From positions 19,418 through 83,417 of the forward strand of contig JAPPHD010000193.1 in NCBI GenBank assembly GCA_028821125.1: a stretch of 64,000 nucleotides of DNA. The letters are read 5' to 3'. Below, piece by piece: positions 55,445-64,000 of this stretch. Every line of letters begins with the position of its first letter. The stretch's first letter is position 1. A model generated the notes under the pieces. That model worked only from the letters and a program-made list of their open reading frames with translations. It did no database searches and was not told where the DNA came from. A program made the translations under genes and the position numbers. Origin of the DNA: Gammaproteobacteria bacterium. Lineage in GTDB: Bacteria; Pseudomonadota; Gammaproteobacteria; Pseudomonadales; Azotimanducaceae.

Positions 55445-55822
55445 CTAGCCGTCGTCGGGTTTGTGCTCTCCGGCTGGCTCCTCGGGGGGATCTTCCGCCA
55501 ATTCGGGTTCTTCCATCCACGGATTGTCGCCCACCTTCTCTTCCGGCCAATCGTCGAACGGAAAGGGCTGAGACTCCGTGTTGAACGTCTGGTACCGAAA
55601 CACCCGCCAGACGTAGGCGCTCAGGTTGTTCCCGAATTGCAGGAGTTTCTCGTTGGCGCGGCCGGTGAACAGCACGATGAAGAACTGGACGACCACCACT
55701 GCCCAGACCACCAGTTCGGCGACCGCGTATGCGATCGCGAAAAACACCATGAAAAGCGCCCGTACCCACACTGCACGCCGGGTGAGCCGTTCCTTGATCC
55801 GATCGTCCATGATCTGCCTCAT
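55445..55822 (-). CDS. DUF4389-like membrane protein
   Basis: RLTRRAVWVRALFMVFFAIAYAVAELVVWAVVVVQFFIVLFTGRANEKLLQFGNNLSAYVWRVFRYQTF. Confidence 0.8.
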   Translation of the reverse strand: MRQIMDDRIKERLTRRAVWVRALFMVFFAIAYAVAELVVWAVVVVQFFIVLFTGRANEKLLQFGNNLSAYVWRVFRYQTFNTESQPFPFDDWPEEKVGDNPWMEEPELAEDPPEEPAGEHKPDDG

Positions 55823-56080
55823 TGCAACTTAAACTTGATTTGGATGCAGCAAGATCGGTGCCAACCGGTTTTCCTGCCAGTTGCACCCTGGATTTGGCTG
55901 AACCTGCACATCGCGCTGGTCGATCCCGCCAGATTGCGGGCAAATCGCCCAATATCCCGCAGTGAACATTCCGCTTCCACCTGACCCATCCTGCACGTTT
56001 CGGCAACCGTCCGTCGACAAGCCTTCGGGACGCGCAATCCATTATCATGCGAAGCCCGTTCGCACGCCAACCGAACCAAG

Positions 56081-57460
56081 ATGACGCCACATTCGATACG
56101 GGCCATCCTGCGCCATGAAGTTCCTCCCGGCACCCGGGTCTGCATCGAGGGCTGGGTACGTTCGAGACGCAGTTCCAAGGGCGGGTTTTCGTTCGTCCAG
56201 GTGCACGACGGCTCCTGCTTCGACGGGTTGCAGGCAGTGGTCGACGACGCCCTGCCCAACTACGCCTCCGAAGTGGAGGCCCTCGGCGCCGGGTGTGCCG
56301 TGCGCATCACCGGGCGACTCGTCGAATCGAAGGGCAGGCATCAGGACCGGGAAATCCAGGCCAGCGCCGTCGAGGTGCTCGGCTGGGTGGACGACCCGGA
56401 AACCTATCCCATCGCCAAGAAACGGCATACCTTCGAATACCTGCGCACCGTCGCCCACCTGCGCCCGCGCACCAATACCTTCGGCGCCATCGCGCGCGTG
56501 CGCAACGGCATCGCCCAGGCCGTGCACGGCTACCTGCAGCGGCGTGGTTTCCTCTGGGTCAACACGCCGCTCATTACGGCGAACGACTGCGAGGGGGCCG
56601 GCAAACTGTTCCGGGTATCGACGCTGGATGCCGTCAACCGCAATACCGATTTCGGCGACGACTTTTTCGGCAAGCAGACCTGGCTGGCCGTTTCCGGACA
56701 GTTGAACGCGGAGAGCTACGCCTGCTCGCTGTCGAAGGTATACACCTTCGGCCCGACCTTCCGCGCCGAGAATTCCCATACCACCCGCCACCTGGCGGAG
56801 TTCTGGATGATCGAGCCCGAGGTCGCCTTCGCGGATCTCGACGACATCGCCGACCTCGCCGAGGACTTCCTGAAGACCGTGAGCCGCGAGGTGCTCGACG
56901 CCCATTCCGACGACCTGCATTTCTTTGCGGAGCGGATCGATCCCTCGACGATCGATCGCCTGCGGCAGGTCGTCGAATCGAAATTCGCGCGCATCGACTA
57001 CGGCGAAGCGGTCGAGGCATTGCAGGGCTCCGGGCAATCCTTCGAGTACCCCGTGGAGTGGGGCCTTGACCTTAAGACCGAGCACGAGCGCTGGCTCACC
57101 GAAAAGCACGCCAACGGCCCGGTGGTGGTGACCAACTACCCCAAGGACATCAAGGCGTTCTACATGCGCCGCAACGACGACGGCAGGACAGTGGCCGCCC
57201 TCGATGTGCTGGTGCCGGGTGTCGGCGAGATCATCGGCGGCAGCCAGCGGGAGGAACGCCTGGAGGTGCTCGACGCCAGCCTGGACGAGCACGGGTTGAC
57301 CACGGACCTCTGGTGGTACCGGGACCTGCGCCGCTACGGCACGGTGCCCCATTCCGGTTTCGGGCTCGGGCTTGAGCGGCTCGTTCTCTACATGACGGGC
57401 ATGGACAACATCCGCGATGCCATCCCCTTTCCCCGCACGCCCGGGAATGCTGCCTTCTGA
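56081..57460 (+). CDS. asnS: Asparagine--tRNA ligase
   Basis: Class II synthetase: [78 protein letters not shown]. Confidence 0.95.
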   Translation: MTPHSIRAILRHEVPPGTRVCIEGWVRSRRSSKGGFSFVQVHDGSCFDGLQAVVDDALPNYASEVEALGAGCAVRITGRLVESKGRHQDREIQASAVEVLGWVDDPETYPIAKKRHTFEYLRTVAHLRPRTNTFGAIARVRNGIAQAVHGYLQRRGFLWVNTPLITANDCEGAGKLFRVSTLDAVNRNTDFGDDFFGKQTWLAVSGQLNAESYACSLSKVYTFGPTFRAENSHTTRHLAEFWMIEPEVAFADLDDIADLAEDFLKTVSREVLDAHSDDLHFFAERIDPSTIDRLRQVVESKFARIDYGEAVEALQGSGQSFEYPVEWGLDLKTEHERWLTEKHANGPVVVTNYPKDIKAFYMRRNDDGRTVAALDVLVPGVGEIIGGSQREERLEVLDASLDEHGLTTDLWWYRDLRRYGTVPHSGFGLGLERLVLYMTGMDNIRDAIPFPRTPGNAAF

Positions 57461-57461
57461 T

Positions 57462-57794
57462 TCAGAGGGTTTGCGTCTCGTCGGATGGCTCGCCCTCAAC
57501 GAGGGGCCGCCTACCGAGGACGTGGCTTTCTACCACGGCCAGGCGCTTGTCTATCCTGGCGATCTTGGCGTCGAGCTTGGCGACCTTGGCATCTAGCGAC
57601 CTGATCTCGCCGCTCAACCTGGTTTCCAGACCGTCTACCCGGGCATTTACCGAGCGGATGTCTTCGCGGAGCCAACCCGCTATCGTGAGAACCAGTGCGG
57701 CAATGCCGAGGAACGCCATCAGGAGCGTGACGGCCGATCCGACAATTGCCCAGAATTCCGGGCTAAGCCTGCGTACTGCGATTTCGCCAGCCAT
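57462..57794 (-). CDS. Small membrane-anchored coiled-coil protein
   Basis: One TM (AIVGSAVTLLMAFLGIAALVLTIAGW) plus VNARVDGLETRLSGEIRSLDAKVAKLDAKIARIDKRL coiled coil. Confidence 0.6.
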   Translation of the reverse strand: MAGEIAVRRLSPEFWAIVGSAVTLLMAFLGIAALVLTIAGWLREDIRSVNARVDGLETRLSGEIRSLDAKVAKLDAKIARIDKRLAVVESHVLGRRPLVEGEPSDETQTL

Positions 57795-57913
57795 ACCGGA
57801 ATCATAACGATTCGGCCGACCCGCAGCTATTCCGTCGCTGTACGAAAACACCGCGGCAACTGTGAGAAAACTCCTATGAAAAATCTACAACCCTATGATT
57901 TTCCATGATTTAG

Positions 57914-59422
57914 TCAAAACTCCGCGCCGTCACTCACCGCGGGTGCGGTGGAAAGATTGGTCAGATGGCCGCTCGGGCTTTTGAGAAGGCTCATGACCAT
58001 GAGGGACTGATCGGACCGTACGATCAAGCGCCATTTGCCCACGCCTGCTCCCAGTTCACCCTCAAGGACGCCCCGATCACCCGCCAGCTCCAGGTCGTCC
58101 CGGTATTCGTCAGATTCCAGGGATGCTGACGAAACCGTACCTGCCCCACCCGGGGGTAATGTCAGCCGCACCGTGTCAGATGAGTTCCCCGCATCATCGA
58201 TACCCTCGATGGTGATGGCGGCTTCCTCGGTTCCGGGATTGATCAGGCGCAGCAGGCTCTTCTGGTTCTTGTTCCTCCCCGGGTTGAATGTGGCTACCCG
58301 ATGAACGTCTCCCTCGCCCGGGACGGTATCGTGCATTGCGGTCAAGAAGCCATCCGAGTGGCGGATGTAGGCGAGAACCTCGACGTCCAATGGCGTGGTC
58401 ATTTCCAGGCGCGAATCACCCGGGCCGGCACCCACCGCCACGGACAGGCCCTTCTCCTCATTGCCCATTTCCACGTCGTCGGAATTGAAATGCGCGGTTT
58501 CTCCGGCGCCGATGGACAGCGAAAGGGGATCAGAGCGCAATCCCATGTCATTGACGGCAACCACCTGCACCTCACCGCCTTCATCGGAGCGATTGATCAC
58601 CCGCACGAATCCCTGTCGGCCATAGGAGTCGCTTGAGGAAGGCATGAGCGGGACATTCCAGACTACCGGATCCGGTGGCCGCAGCGCTGTACAGCCACTC
58701 AGGCACTCGAAACCCAGCCTCGCCATCGGCGCATCGCTGAATCTGCCCATTCCCCTGATGCTCGTGATGACTCCCTGCGGCACCGTGGCGGGATTACTGA
58801 GCGAGAACCCTTCCCCATCCTCGGTACCGGCATCGTAGGGATACAGGTCGACCTCCACGTTCGTTCGCCACTGCCCCCCATCGTCCAGCATCGGCAATCC
58901 GGAAACGCCCACGAACCAGTCCGGGCTCGGTGCAATCATGGTGATCAGGGTTACCAGGGGATACTCCTGATTCACCTCGAAATCGATATGCGCCCGCGGC
59001 GTTCCGCCACCCGGCAAGGACTTCTCCAGAATGGCGAGGGCATGGCCGCTGCCGTCGATCTCGCGCCTGAACGTACCGGTAACACCGAGTTCCGCGACCC
59101 GCTCCACGCCCTGACTGGCCATCTCCCCAACTTCCCAGAACGTCACTTCACCGTTGTGCACCGCGCCGATGAGCGGCGAGAAATGTGCCCCGCCGGGCAA
59201 CCCGCCAGGCGTGGCCTGCGTGGTCCAGGTGCCCTCAAAAGTCACCCGGTAACTCGCCGGTGACGACGTATCCTGCGCCAGCGCGGACAGCGGTGAACAC
59301 CAGGCAGCCATCAACAGAAACGCCGCGAAAACACGGCCGCGTCCATCACCGACGATTGGCAGGTCGTGAAACGGACGCGCAGTGAACAACCGCCATACGC
59401 ACACTCCCACCAGTCGTCCCAT
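57914..59422 (-). CDS. Secreted protein of unknown function with two tandem C-terminal ~100-aa repeats
   Basis: Signal peptide RVFAAFLLMAAWCSPLSALAQ; repeats beginning QGFVRVINRSDEGGEVQVVAVNDMG and KSLLRLINPGTEEAAITIEGIDDAG. Confidence 0.65.
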   Translation of the reverse strand: MGRLVGVCVWRLFTARPFHDLPIVGDGRGRVFAAFLLMAAWCSPLSALAQDTSSPASYRVTFEGTWTTQATPGGLPGGAHFSPLIGAVHNGEVTFWEVGEMASQGVERVAELGVTGTFRREIDGSGHALAILEKSLPGGGTPRAHIDFEVNQEYPLVTLITMIAPSPDWFVGVSGLPMLDDGGQWRTNVEVDLYPYDAGTEDGEGFSLSNPATVPQGVITSIRGMGRFSDAPMARLGFECLSGCTALRPPDPVVWNVPLMPSSSDSYGRQGFVRVINRSDEGGEVQVVAVNDMGLRSDPLSLSIGAGETAHFNSDDVEMGNEEKGLSVAVGAGPGDSRLEMTTPLDVEVLAYIRHSDGFLTAMHDTVPGEGDVHRVATFNPGRNKNQKSLLRLINPGTEEAAITIEGIDDAGNSSDTVRLTLPPGGAGTVSSASLESDEYRDDLELAGDRGVLEGELGAGVGKWRLIVRSDQSLMVMSLLKSPSGHLTNLSTAPAVSDGAEF

Positions 59423-59484
59423 TGGCGGGCACAACTTCACTGAAAAACCGTTCACTTTGTTCGAATCCGCCAAGGGTCCGGTCC

Positions 59485-59667
59485 TAGCCCGCAAATCTCA
59501 CCAACTTCCTGCTGCGGACGCCGATGCACTCGCCCTGCGCGGCCGTGCTCCCTCCAGCCGGTTTGACATACTGTCGAGTATGCCTGCACCGGCTTCCGGT
59601 CCGCGCGGCCACGCAGGACGGCGCCTCGACGCCCTCGCGACGAAAGTTGGTGAGATTTGCGGGCTAG
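59485..59667. repeat. 183-bp palindromic (MITE-like) element with perfect 24-bp terminal inverted repeats ending in CTAG
   Basis: CTAGCCCGCAAATCTCACCAACTT (59485-59508) and AAGTTGGTGAGATTTGCGGGCTAG (59644-59667); internal nested AGCCGGT..CATACT-GTCG-AGTATG..ACCGGCT. Confidence 0.88.
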
Positions 59668-59832
59668 TGAGGTCATCGCAGATTTCGTCATCTTCCGGTG
59701 CCGGCGCGGTTCGTATTCAATGTACCCGATCGGACTCCTGACGTCGCTGCAGGTTCCGCCCGACGCGGTGGTTCGACACTGGTTATAATCCCCGGCCGCA
59801 GTGCCGCGCCTTCGAACCCCCACAACCGTCCC

Positions 59833-61617
59833 ATGCTGAACTCGCTGCTTCGCCTGAAGCCGTTTGTGCGCCCCTACCGGCTGCGACTCGCAAGTGGCAT
59901 CGCAAGCTTCGGCTTCGCACGGGTATTCGAAGCCCTGGTGCCCTTCTTTCTGGCCACCGGTATCGACAAGGTGGCCGGTGGCGACGGTGACGTCACCAAC
60001 CAGGTTTTCGGCATCGTGGCAGCGGTTGCGGGGCGCTATGTCTTCGTCACGTACGCGCGCTATTCCGTGCGCAGCGTCGGCATGCGCGTCGCTTTCGACC
60101 TGCGCGGGGCACTGTACGACGCCCTGCAAAAGCAGGGCTCCGGATTCTTCTCCACGCACACCATCGGCGACATGATGACCCGGGCGGTGGCAGACATCAG
60201 CCTGGTGCAGCGCCTGATCTCCATGGGCAGCATCCTGCTCATCATCCTGGTCTACGCCTCCATCGTCGGGTTCGGCTTCATGCTCTACTACTCGCCGGCC
60301 CTCACGCTGCTGCTGCTGCCGCCCCTGCCTGTCGTCTACTACTACGCCAGGCACGCATCGCGCCAGATGGGCGTGGCGTCAAAGGACATGCAGGACCGCC
60401 TTTCCGATCTCGGCGCGCAGGTGCAGGAGAACCTGTCCGGCATCCGCACCATCCAGGCCATGGCCCAGGAAGACAATGAAATCGCCCGCTTCGCCCGGAC
60501 CAGCCAGGCCTACGCGGACGCCTTCTACCGTCAGGCCCGCATCAATTCCCTGATGATGGCCTGGATGCCGAGCCTGGCCGCGCTGTGCTCCATCACCATC
60601 GTCGGGTTCGGCGGTTACCTCGTGTTGAGCGGCGAGATGTCGCCGGGCGCGCTGGTCGCCTTCCTGATGTACGTGAACATGGTTGTGCAGCCGTTTCGCG
60701 TCGCCGGCTTCATGGTCAACCTGTTTCAGCGGGCGGCGGTGGCCAGCGACCGCCTGTTCGAGGTGCTGAGCCTGGAACCCGAAATCGAGGACCTTCCCGG
60801 GGCGGATGCTCCGGCCCGGGTCCGGGGCGTCCTCGAGACCAGAAACCTGAGCTTCCGCTATGGCGACGGCCTGCCCCTGGCGCTCGACGGCATCAGCCTG
60901 TCCATCGGCCGCGGCGAGTCCATCGCCGTCATGGGCCGGGTGGGCTCCGGCAAGACAACGCTCCTGCGGCAGTTCGTGCGCCTGCTCGACCCCCCGCCGG
61001 GGCAGGTCTTCCTGGATGGGCAGGACATCCGCGACTATCCCCTCGCGCAACTGCGGGCACAGACGGCGCTGGTGCCCCAGGTCACGTTCCTGTTCAGCGA
61101 GACACTGCGCGACAACCTCACCTACGACGACCCGGGCCGCGAGATCGATTCGATCTGGGCCGCGGCGGAAGCCGCCGACCTGAAGGAGACCATCGAAGGA
61201 TTTCCCGACGGCATGGACACCGTGGTCGGCGAACGCGGCGTCACCCTCTCCGGCGGCCAGGTGCAGCGCGCCACCCTGGCACGGGGGCTGATTCGCGACG
61301 CGCCGGTGCTGCTGCTCGACGACTGTTTCTCCAGCGTCGATACCGAAACCGAGGAGCGCATTCTCAAGGACCTGCGCCGGCTGCGGCGGGGCAAGACCAC
61401 CGTGGTCGTTTCCCATCGCGTATCCACGGCCCGGCACTGCGACCGGATCCTGGTGCTCGACGCCGGCCGGATCATCGAGTCCGGCACCCACGAGGAACTG
61501 ATCCGGCAAGACGGGCTGTATGTCGAGTTCGAACGCATCCAGCGGGAAGGCGCCGGCGAGTCGGACTATCGGGGCGCGGCGTCGCCCTTGGCGTTCGCCG
61601 AAAGGGCTGTCGAATGA
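59833..61617 (+). CDS. ABC transporter, fused permease/ATP-binding half-transporter
   Basis: VMGRVGSGKTTLLRQFVRLLDPP; LSGGQVQRATLARGLIRDAPVLLLDDCFSSVDTETE; N-terminal TM domain. Confidence 0.92.
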   Translation: MLNSLLRLKPFVRPYRLRLASGIASFGFARVFEALVPFFLATGIDKVAGGDGDVTNQVFGIVAAVAGRYVFVTYARYSVRSVGMRVAFDLRGALYDALQKQGSGFFSTHTIGDMMTRAVADISLVQRLISMGSILLIILVYASIVGFGFMLYYSPALTLLLLPPLPVVYYYARHASRQMGVASKDMQDRLSDLGAQVQENLSGIRTIQAMAQEDNEIARFARTSQAYADAFYRQARINSLMMAWMPSLAALCSITIVGFGGYLVLSGEMSPGALVAFLMYVNMVVQPFRVAGFMVNLFQRAAVASDRLFEVLSLEPEIEDLPGADAPARVRGVLETRNLSFRYGDGLPLALDGISLSIGRGESIAVMGRVGSGKTTLLRQFVRLLDPPPGQVFLDGQDIRDYPLAQLRAQTALVPQVTFLFSETLRDNLTYDDPGREIDSIWAAAEAADLKETIEGFPDGMDTVVGERGVTLSGGQVQRATLARGLIRDAPVLLLDDCFSSVDTETEERILKDLRRLRRGKTTVVVSHRVSTARHCDRILVLDAGRIIESGTHEELIRQDGLYVEFERIQREGAGESDYRGAASPLAFAERAVE

Positions 61618-61760
61618 AACAGCTCGGCACCCGTTCAAATCTCGCAGCTCGCACCGGGGCATCACCCAGGCCAAGCGGCAAGCAGGTGGGGCCTGCCAAA
61701 AACGCGAGCCACGATTCGGCGCCACCCACGCCCGGCGGCAAGCAGGCGGTGGATTGATCG

Positions 61761-63653
61761 ATGGCGGAAGCTGCCCAGGCGCCGCCCCGGCGCGACCACT
61801 CCCTGTTCGATGCCGAACTGTCCGGCGCGGTGCTCAACACGCGCCTGCTCCGGCGCCTGTTCCGGTGGATGAAGCCCTACCGGCTGACCTTTGCCGCAAG
61901 CGGCCTTCTGGTGCTGGCAGCCTCGACCTTCCAGGTGCTGCTGCCGGTCATCGTCTCGCTGGTGGTTATCGACCACGTCATTCGCGGCGAGACGGAGCAT
62001 GCGCCACCGGATTTCGGCATGGTCGACCTCACGGCAGGGCTGTCCGCGGTGCTGCACATCCATCCCCTGGCCGCCGCCTGCCTGCTCTACGCCGCCGCCC
62101 ACCTCTGCTGGGCCGCAGCCGCCCACGCCCACCGGCTGACGCTGACCAGTTCCGTCATCAACGGCCTGCGCGACCTGCGCCTCGACCTGTTCAGCCACCT
62201 GGAAAGGCGGCCGTCGTCTTTCTACGACAAGGTTGCGGTGGGCCGGGTCATGACCAGGGTGACCAACGACATCGAAGCGCTCTACGAACTGTTGCGCGGC
62301 ATCGGCACGCTCATCGGCGAGTTCGTGCCCTTCCTGGTGGCGCTCACCATCATGCTGACCATCGATGCCGAGCTGACGCTGATCCTGCTCTTGACCCTGC
62401 CGGTCATGGGCGCGGTCACCTGGTGGTTCCGCCGCACCACACGCGAGCTGTTCCGGCTGGTGCGGGCTTCCGTCTCCGCGCTCAACCAGAACATGCAGGA
62501 AAACCTGGCCGGCCTGCAGGTGGTGCAGCTCTCCGGCCGCGAGGCACACAACCTGGAGCGCTACACGGAGATCAACCGCCGGAACCGGCACAACGAATTG
62601 CGCTCCGCCCGCTGGGAAACCCTGTACGGCGCGCTCAACGACACCATGGCGCACGTCGCCATCGGCATCGTCCTCTACTACGGCGCCGGCGAAGTGATCC
62701 AGGATCGCATGTCGCTCGGCAGCGTCATCCTGTTCACCCGCTTCATCGACATGCTGTTCCACCCCATCGTCGCGCTCGGCGAGCAGACCAACATCCTGTT
62801 CCGGGCCATGGCCAGTGGCGAGCGCATCTTCCAGGCGCTCGACTGGGACGAGCGCGTGCGCGAACCGGACCGTCCCGTGGCATTGCCAGGCCGGCTTGCG
62901 GGTGAAATCGAATTCCGGCGGGTCGACTTTGCCTACGAACCGGACGTGCCGGTGCTGAACGACGTATCGTTCACCATCCGTCCCGGAGAAAAGCTGGCCA
63001 TCGTCGGCCCGACCGGCTCCGGGAAAAGCACCCTGATCCGCCTGCTCGGCCGCTTCTACGACTTCGACGACGGAAACATCTTCCTCGACGGCATCGATCT
63101 CAACCGCATTCACACCCGCGACCTGCGCCGGCGCATCGGCGTCGTGCTGCAGGACTTCCACATCTTCTCCGGGTCCATCGCCGACAACATCGCCCTCGGC
63201 GACCCCGCCATCACGCGCGAAGCCGTGATGCGCGCGGCGAGTAGGGTGAACGCGCACGGGTTCATTTCGGCCCTGCCCCAAGGCTACGACACGGAACTGG
63301 CCGAGCGCGGCCAGAACCTTTCCCAGGGCCAGCGGCAGCTCCTGGCTTTCGCACGGGTTCTGGCCGCCGACCCCGAAATCCTCGTGCTCGACGAGGCCAC
63401 CGCCTCCATCGACACGGAAACCGAGCTCCTGATCCAGGATGCGCTCGCGAAGCTGACCGCGGGACGCACCTCGATCCTGATCGCCCATCGCCTGCAGACG
63501 ATCCAGCACGCCGGCCGCATCCTGGTGATGAACGGCGGACGGATTGAAGAACTCGGTTCGCACCGGGAGTTGCTGGAGCAAGGCGGGTTGTATTCCCGGC
63601 TGCACGCCCTGCAGTTTCAGGACAACGCCGAAACGGGCTTGCCGGTCCGATGA
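61761..63653 (+). CDS. ABC transporter, fused permease/ATP-binding half-transporter
   Basis: IVGPTGSGKSTLIRLLGRFYDFDDGNIFLDGIDL; LSQGQRQLLAFARVLAADPEILVLDEATASID. Confidence 0.93.
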   Translation: MAEAAQAPPRRDHSLFDAELSGAVLNTRLLRRLFRWMKPYRLTFAASGLLVLAASTFQVLLPVIVSLVVIDHVIRGETEHAPPDFGMVDLTAGLSAVLHIHPLAAACLLYAAAHLCWAAAAHAHRLTLTSSVINGLRDLRLDLFSHLERRPSSFYDKVAVGRVMTRVTNDIEALYELLRGIGTLIGEFVPFLVALTIMLTIDAELTLILLLTLPVMGAVTWWFRRTTRELFRLVRASVSALNQNMQENLAGLQVVQLSGREAHNLERYTEINRRNRHNELRSARWETLYGALNDTMAHVAIGIVLYYGAGEVIQDRMSLGSVILFTRFIDMLFHPIVALGEQTNILFRAMASGERIFQALDWDERVREPDRPVALPGRLAGEIEFRRVDFAYEPDVPVLNDVSFTIRPGEKLAIVGPTGSGKSTLIRLLGRFYDFDDGNIFLDGIDLNRIHTRDLRRRIGVVLQDFHIFSGSIADNIALGDPAITREAVMRAASRVNAHGFISALPQGYDTELAERGQNLSQGQRQLLAFARVLAADPEILVLDEATASIDTETELLIQDALAKLTAGRTSILIAHRLQTIQHAGRILVMNGGRIEELGSHRELLEQGGLYSRLHALQFQDNAETGLPVR

Positions 63654-63706
63654 ACTGCTAACATCGCCCGCCATGAGTGGATCAGCGGAAGCTTGAGGAG
63701 GTCGGC

Positions 63707-63905
63707 ATGGCCGGTGTAAGCAGGAGATCGGTGTTGGGAATCGGAGCAGCGGCGCTTGCGCTCCCGTCACTACGCGGACTCTGGGCCGCCGAGCCCGCCT
63801 TCCCAAACACCCTGGCGCCCGTTGCCGACGCCACCACGGGCCTGCCGCTCCTGAGGCTCGGCGAGGGCTTCTCATATCGCTCTTTCTCCTGGACCGGCGA
63901 CGCCA
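63707..63905 (+). CDS. PhoX/DUF839-family Tat-exported phosphatase-like protein, N-terminal fragment (3' end lost)
   Basis: MAGVSRRSVLGIGAAALALPSLRGLWA signal-like segment, then ADATTGLPLLRLGEGFSYRSFSWTGDAM; continues into unreliable sequence. Confidence 0.6.
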
Positions 63906-64000
63906 TGGCGGGCGGCGGGGGGGGGGGGGGGAAGGGCCCCCCCCCCCGGGGGGGGGGGGGGGCGGGCGGGGGGGGGCCGGCGGGCGGGGAACCCCCAGGG
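63906..64000. other. Low-complexity poly-G/poly-C tail, probable sequencing or assembly artefact
   Basis: Long homopolymer G and C runs (GGGGGGGGGGGGGG, CCCCCCCCCCC) replacing the expected coding sequence. Confidence 0.85.

Noticed and set aside
56045-57499. 484-aa minus-strand ORF
   Set aside because: Antisense to asnS.
61662-63875. 737-aa minus-strand ORF
   Set aside because: Antisense to the second ABC transporter; no recognisable motifs.

Overview
The window is a GC-rich, Proteobacteria-like chromosomal contig of about 64 kb. It starts inside an E1-alpha gene and ends in low-complexity poly-G sequence. Main contents, left to right: an acetoin/2-oxoacid dehydrogenase operon (acoA-acoB-acoX-acoC type); a DUF2235 protein; a visibly lower-GC TonB receptor next to a truncated carboxylesterase remnant; a BCCT transporter; two convergent Roadblock-like paralogues; an acyl-CoA ligase/SDR/DUF35/thiolase/TonB lipid-catabolism cluster; a storage-lipid cluster (phaR, phaC, WS/DGAT, phasin, acyltransferase); larC; a Liv-type ABC transporter with acyl-CoA ligases; peroxiredoxin; an Nramp-like transporter; an RND efflux pair; thiolase; threonine dehydratase; a MacAB-like ABC operon; asnS; and two ABC half-transporters. 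The most notable observation is a gene missing from the ORF track: a 73-aa Rdx/SelW-like selenoprotein at 49274-49495. It has an in-frame TGA in a CVQ-U motif, followed by a candidate bSECIS hairpin. A small dispersed palindromic repeat family (three copies recognised by eye at 27149, 42930 and 59485), a separate 32-bp inverted repeat at 49553, and a GYD-PlsC domain fusion are also worth a second look. All calls are by-eye reading of sequence and translations; no searches or folding programs were run.
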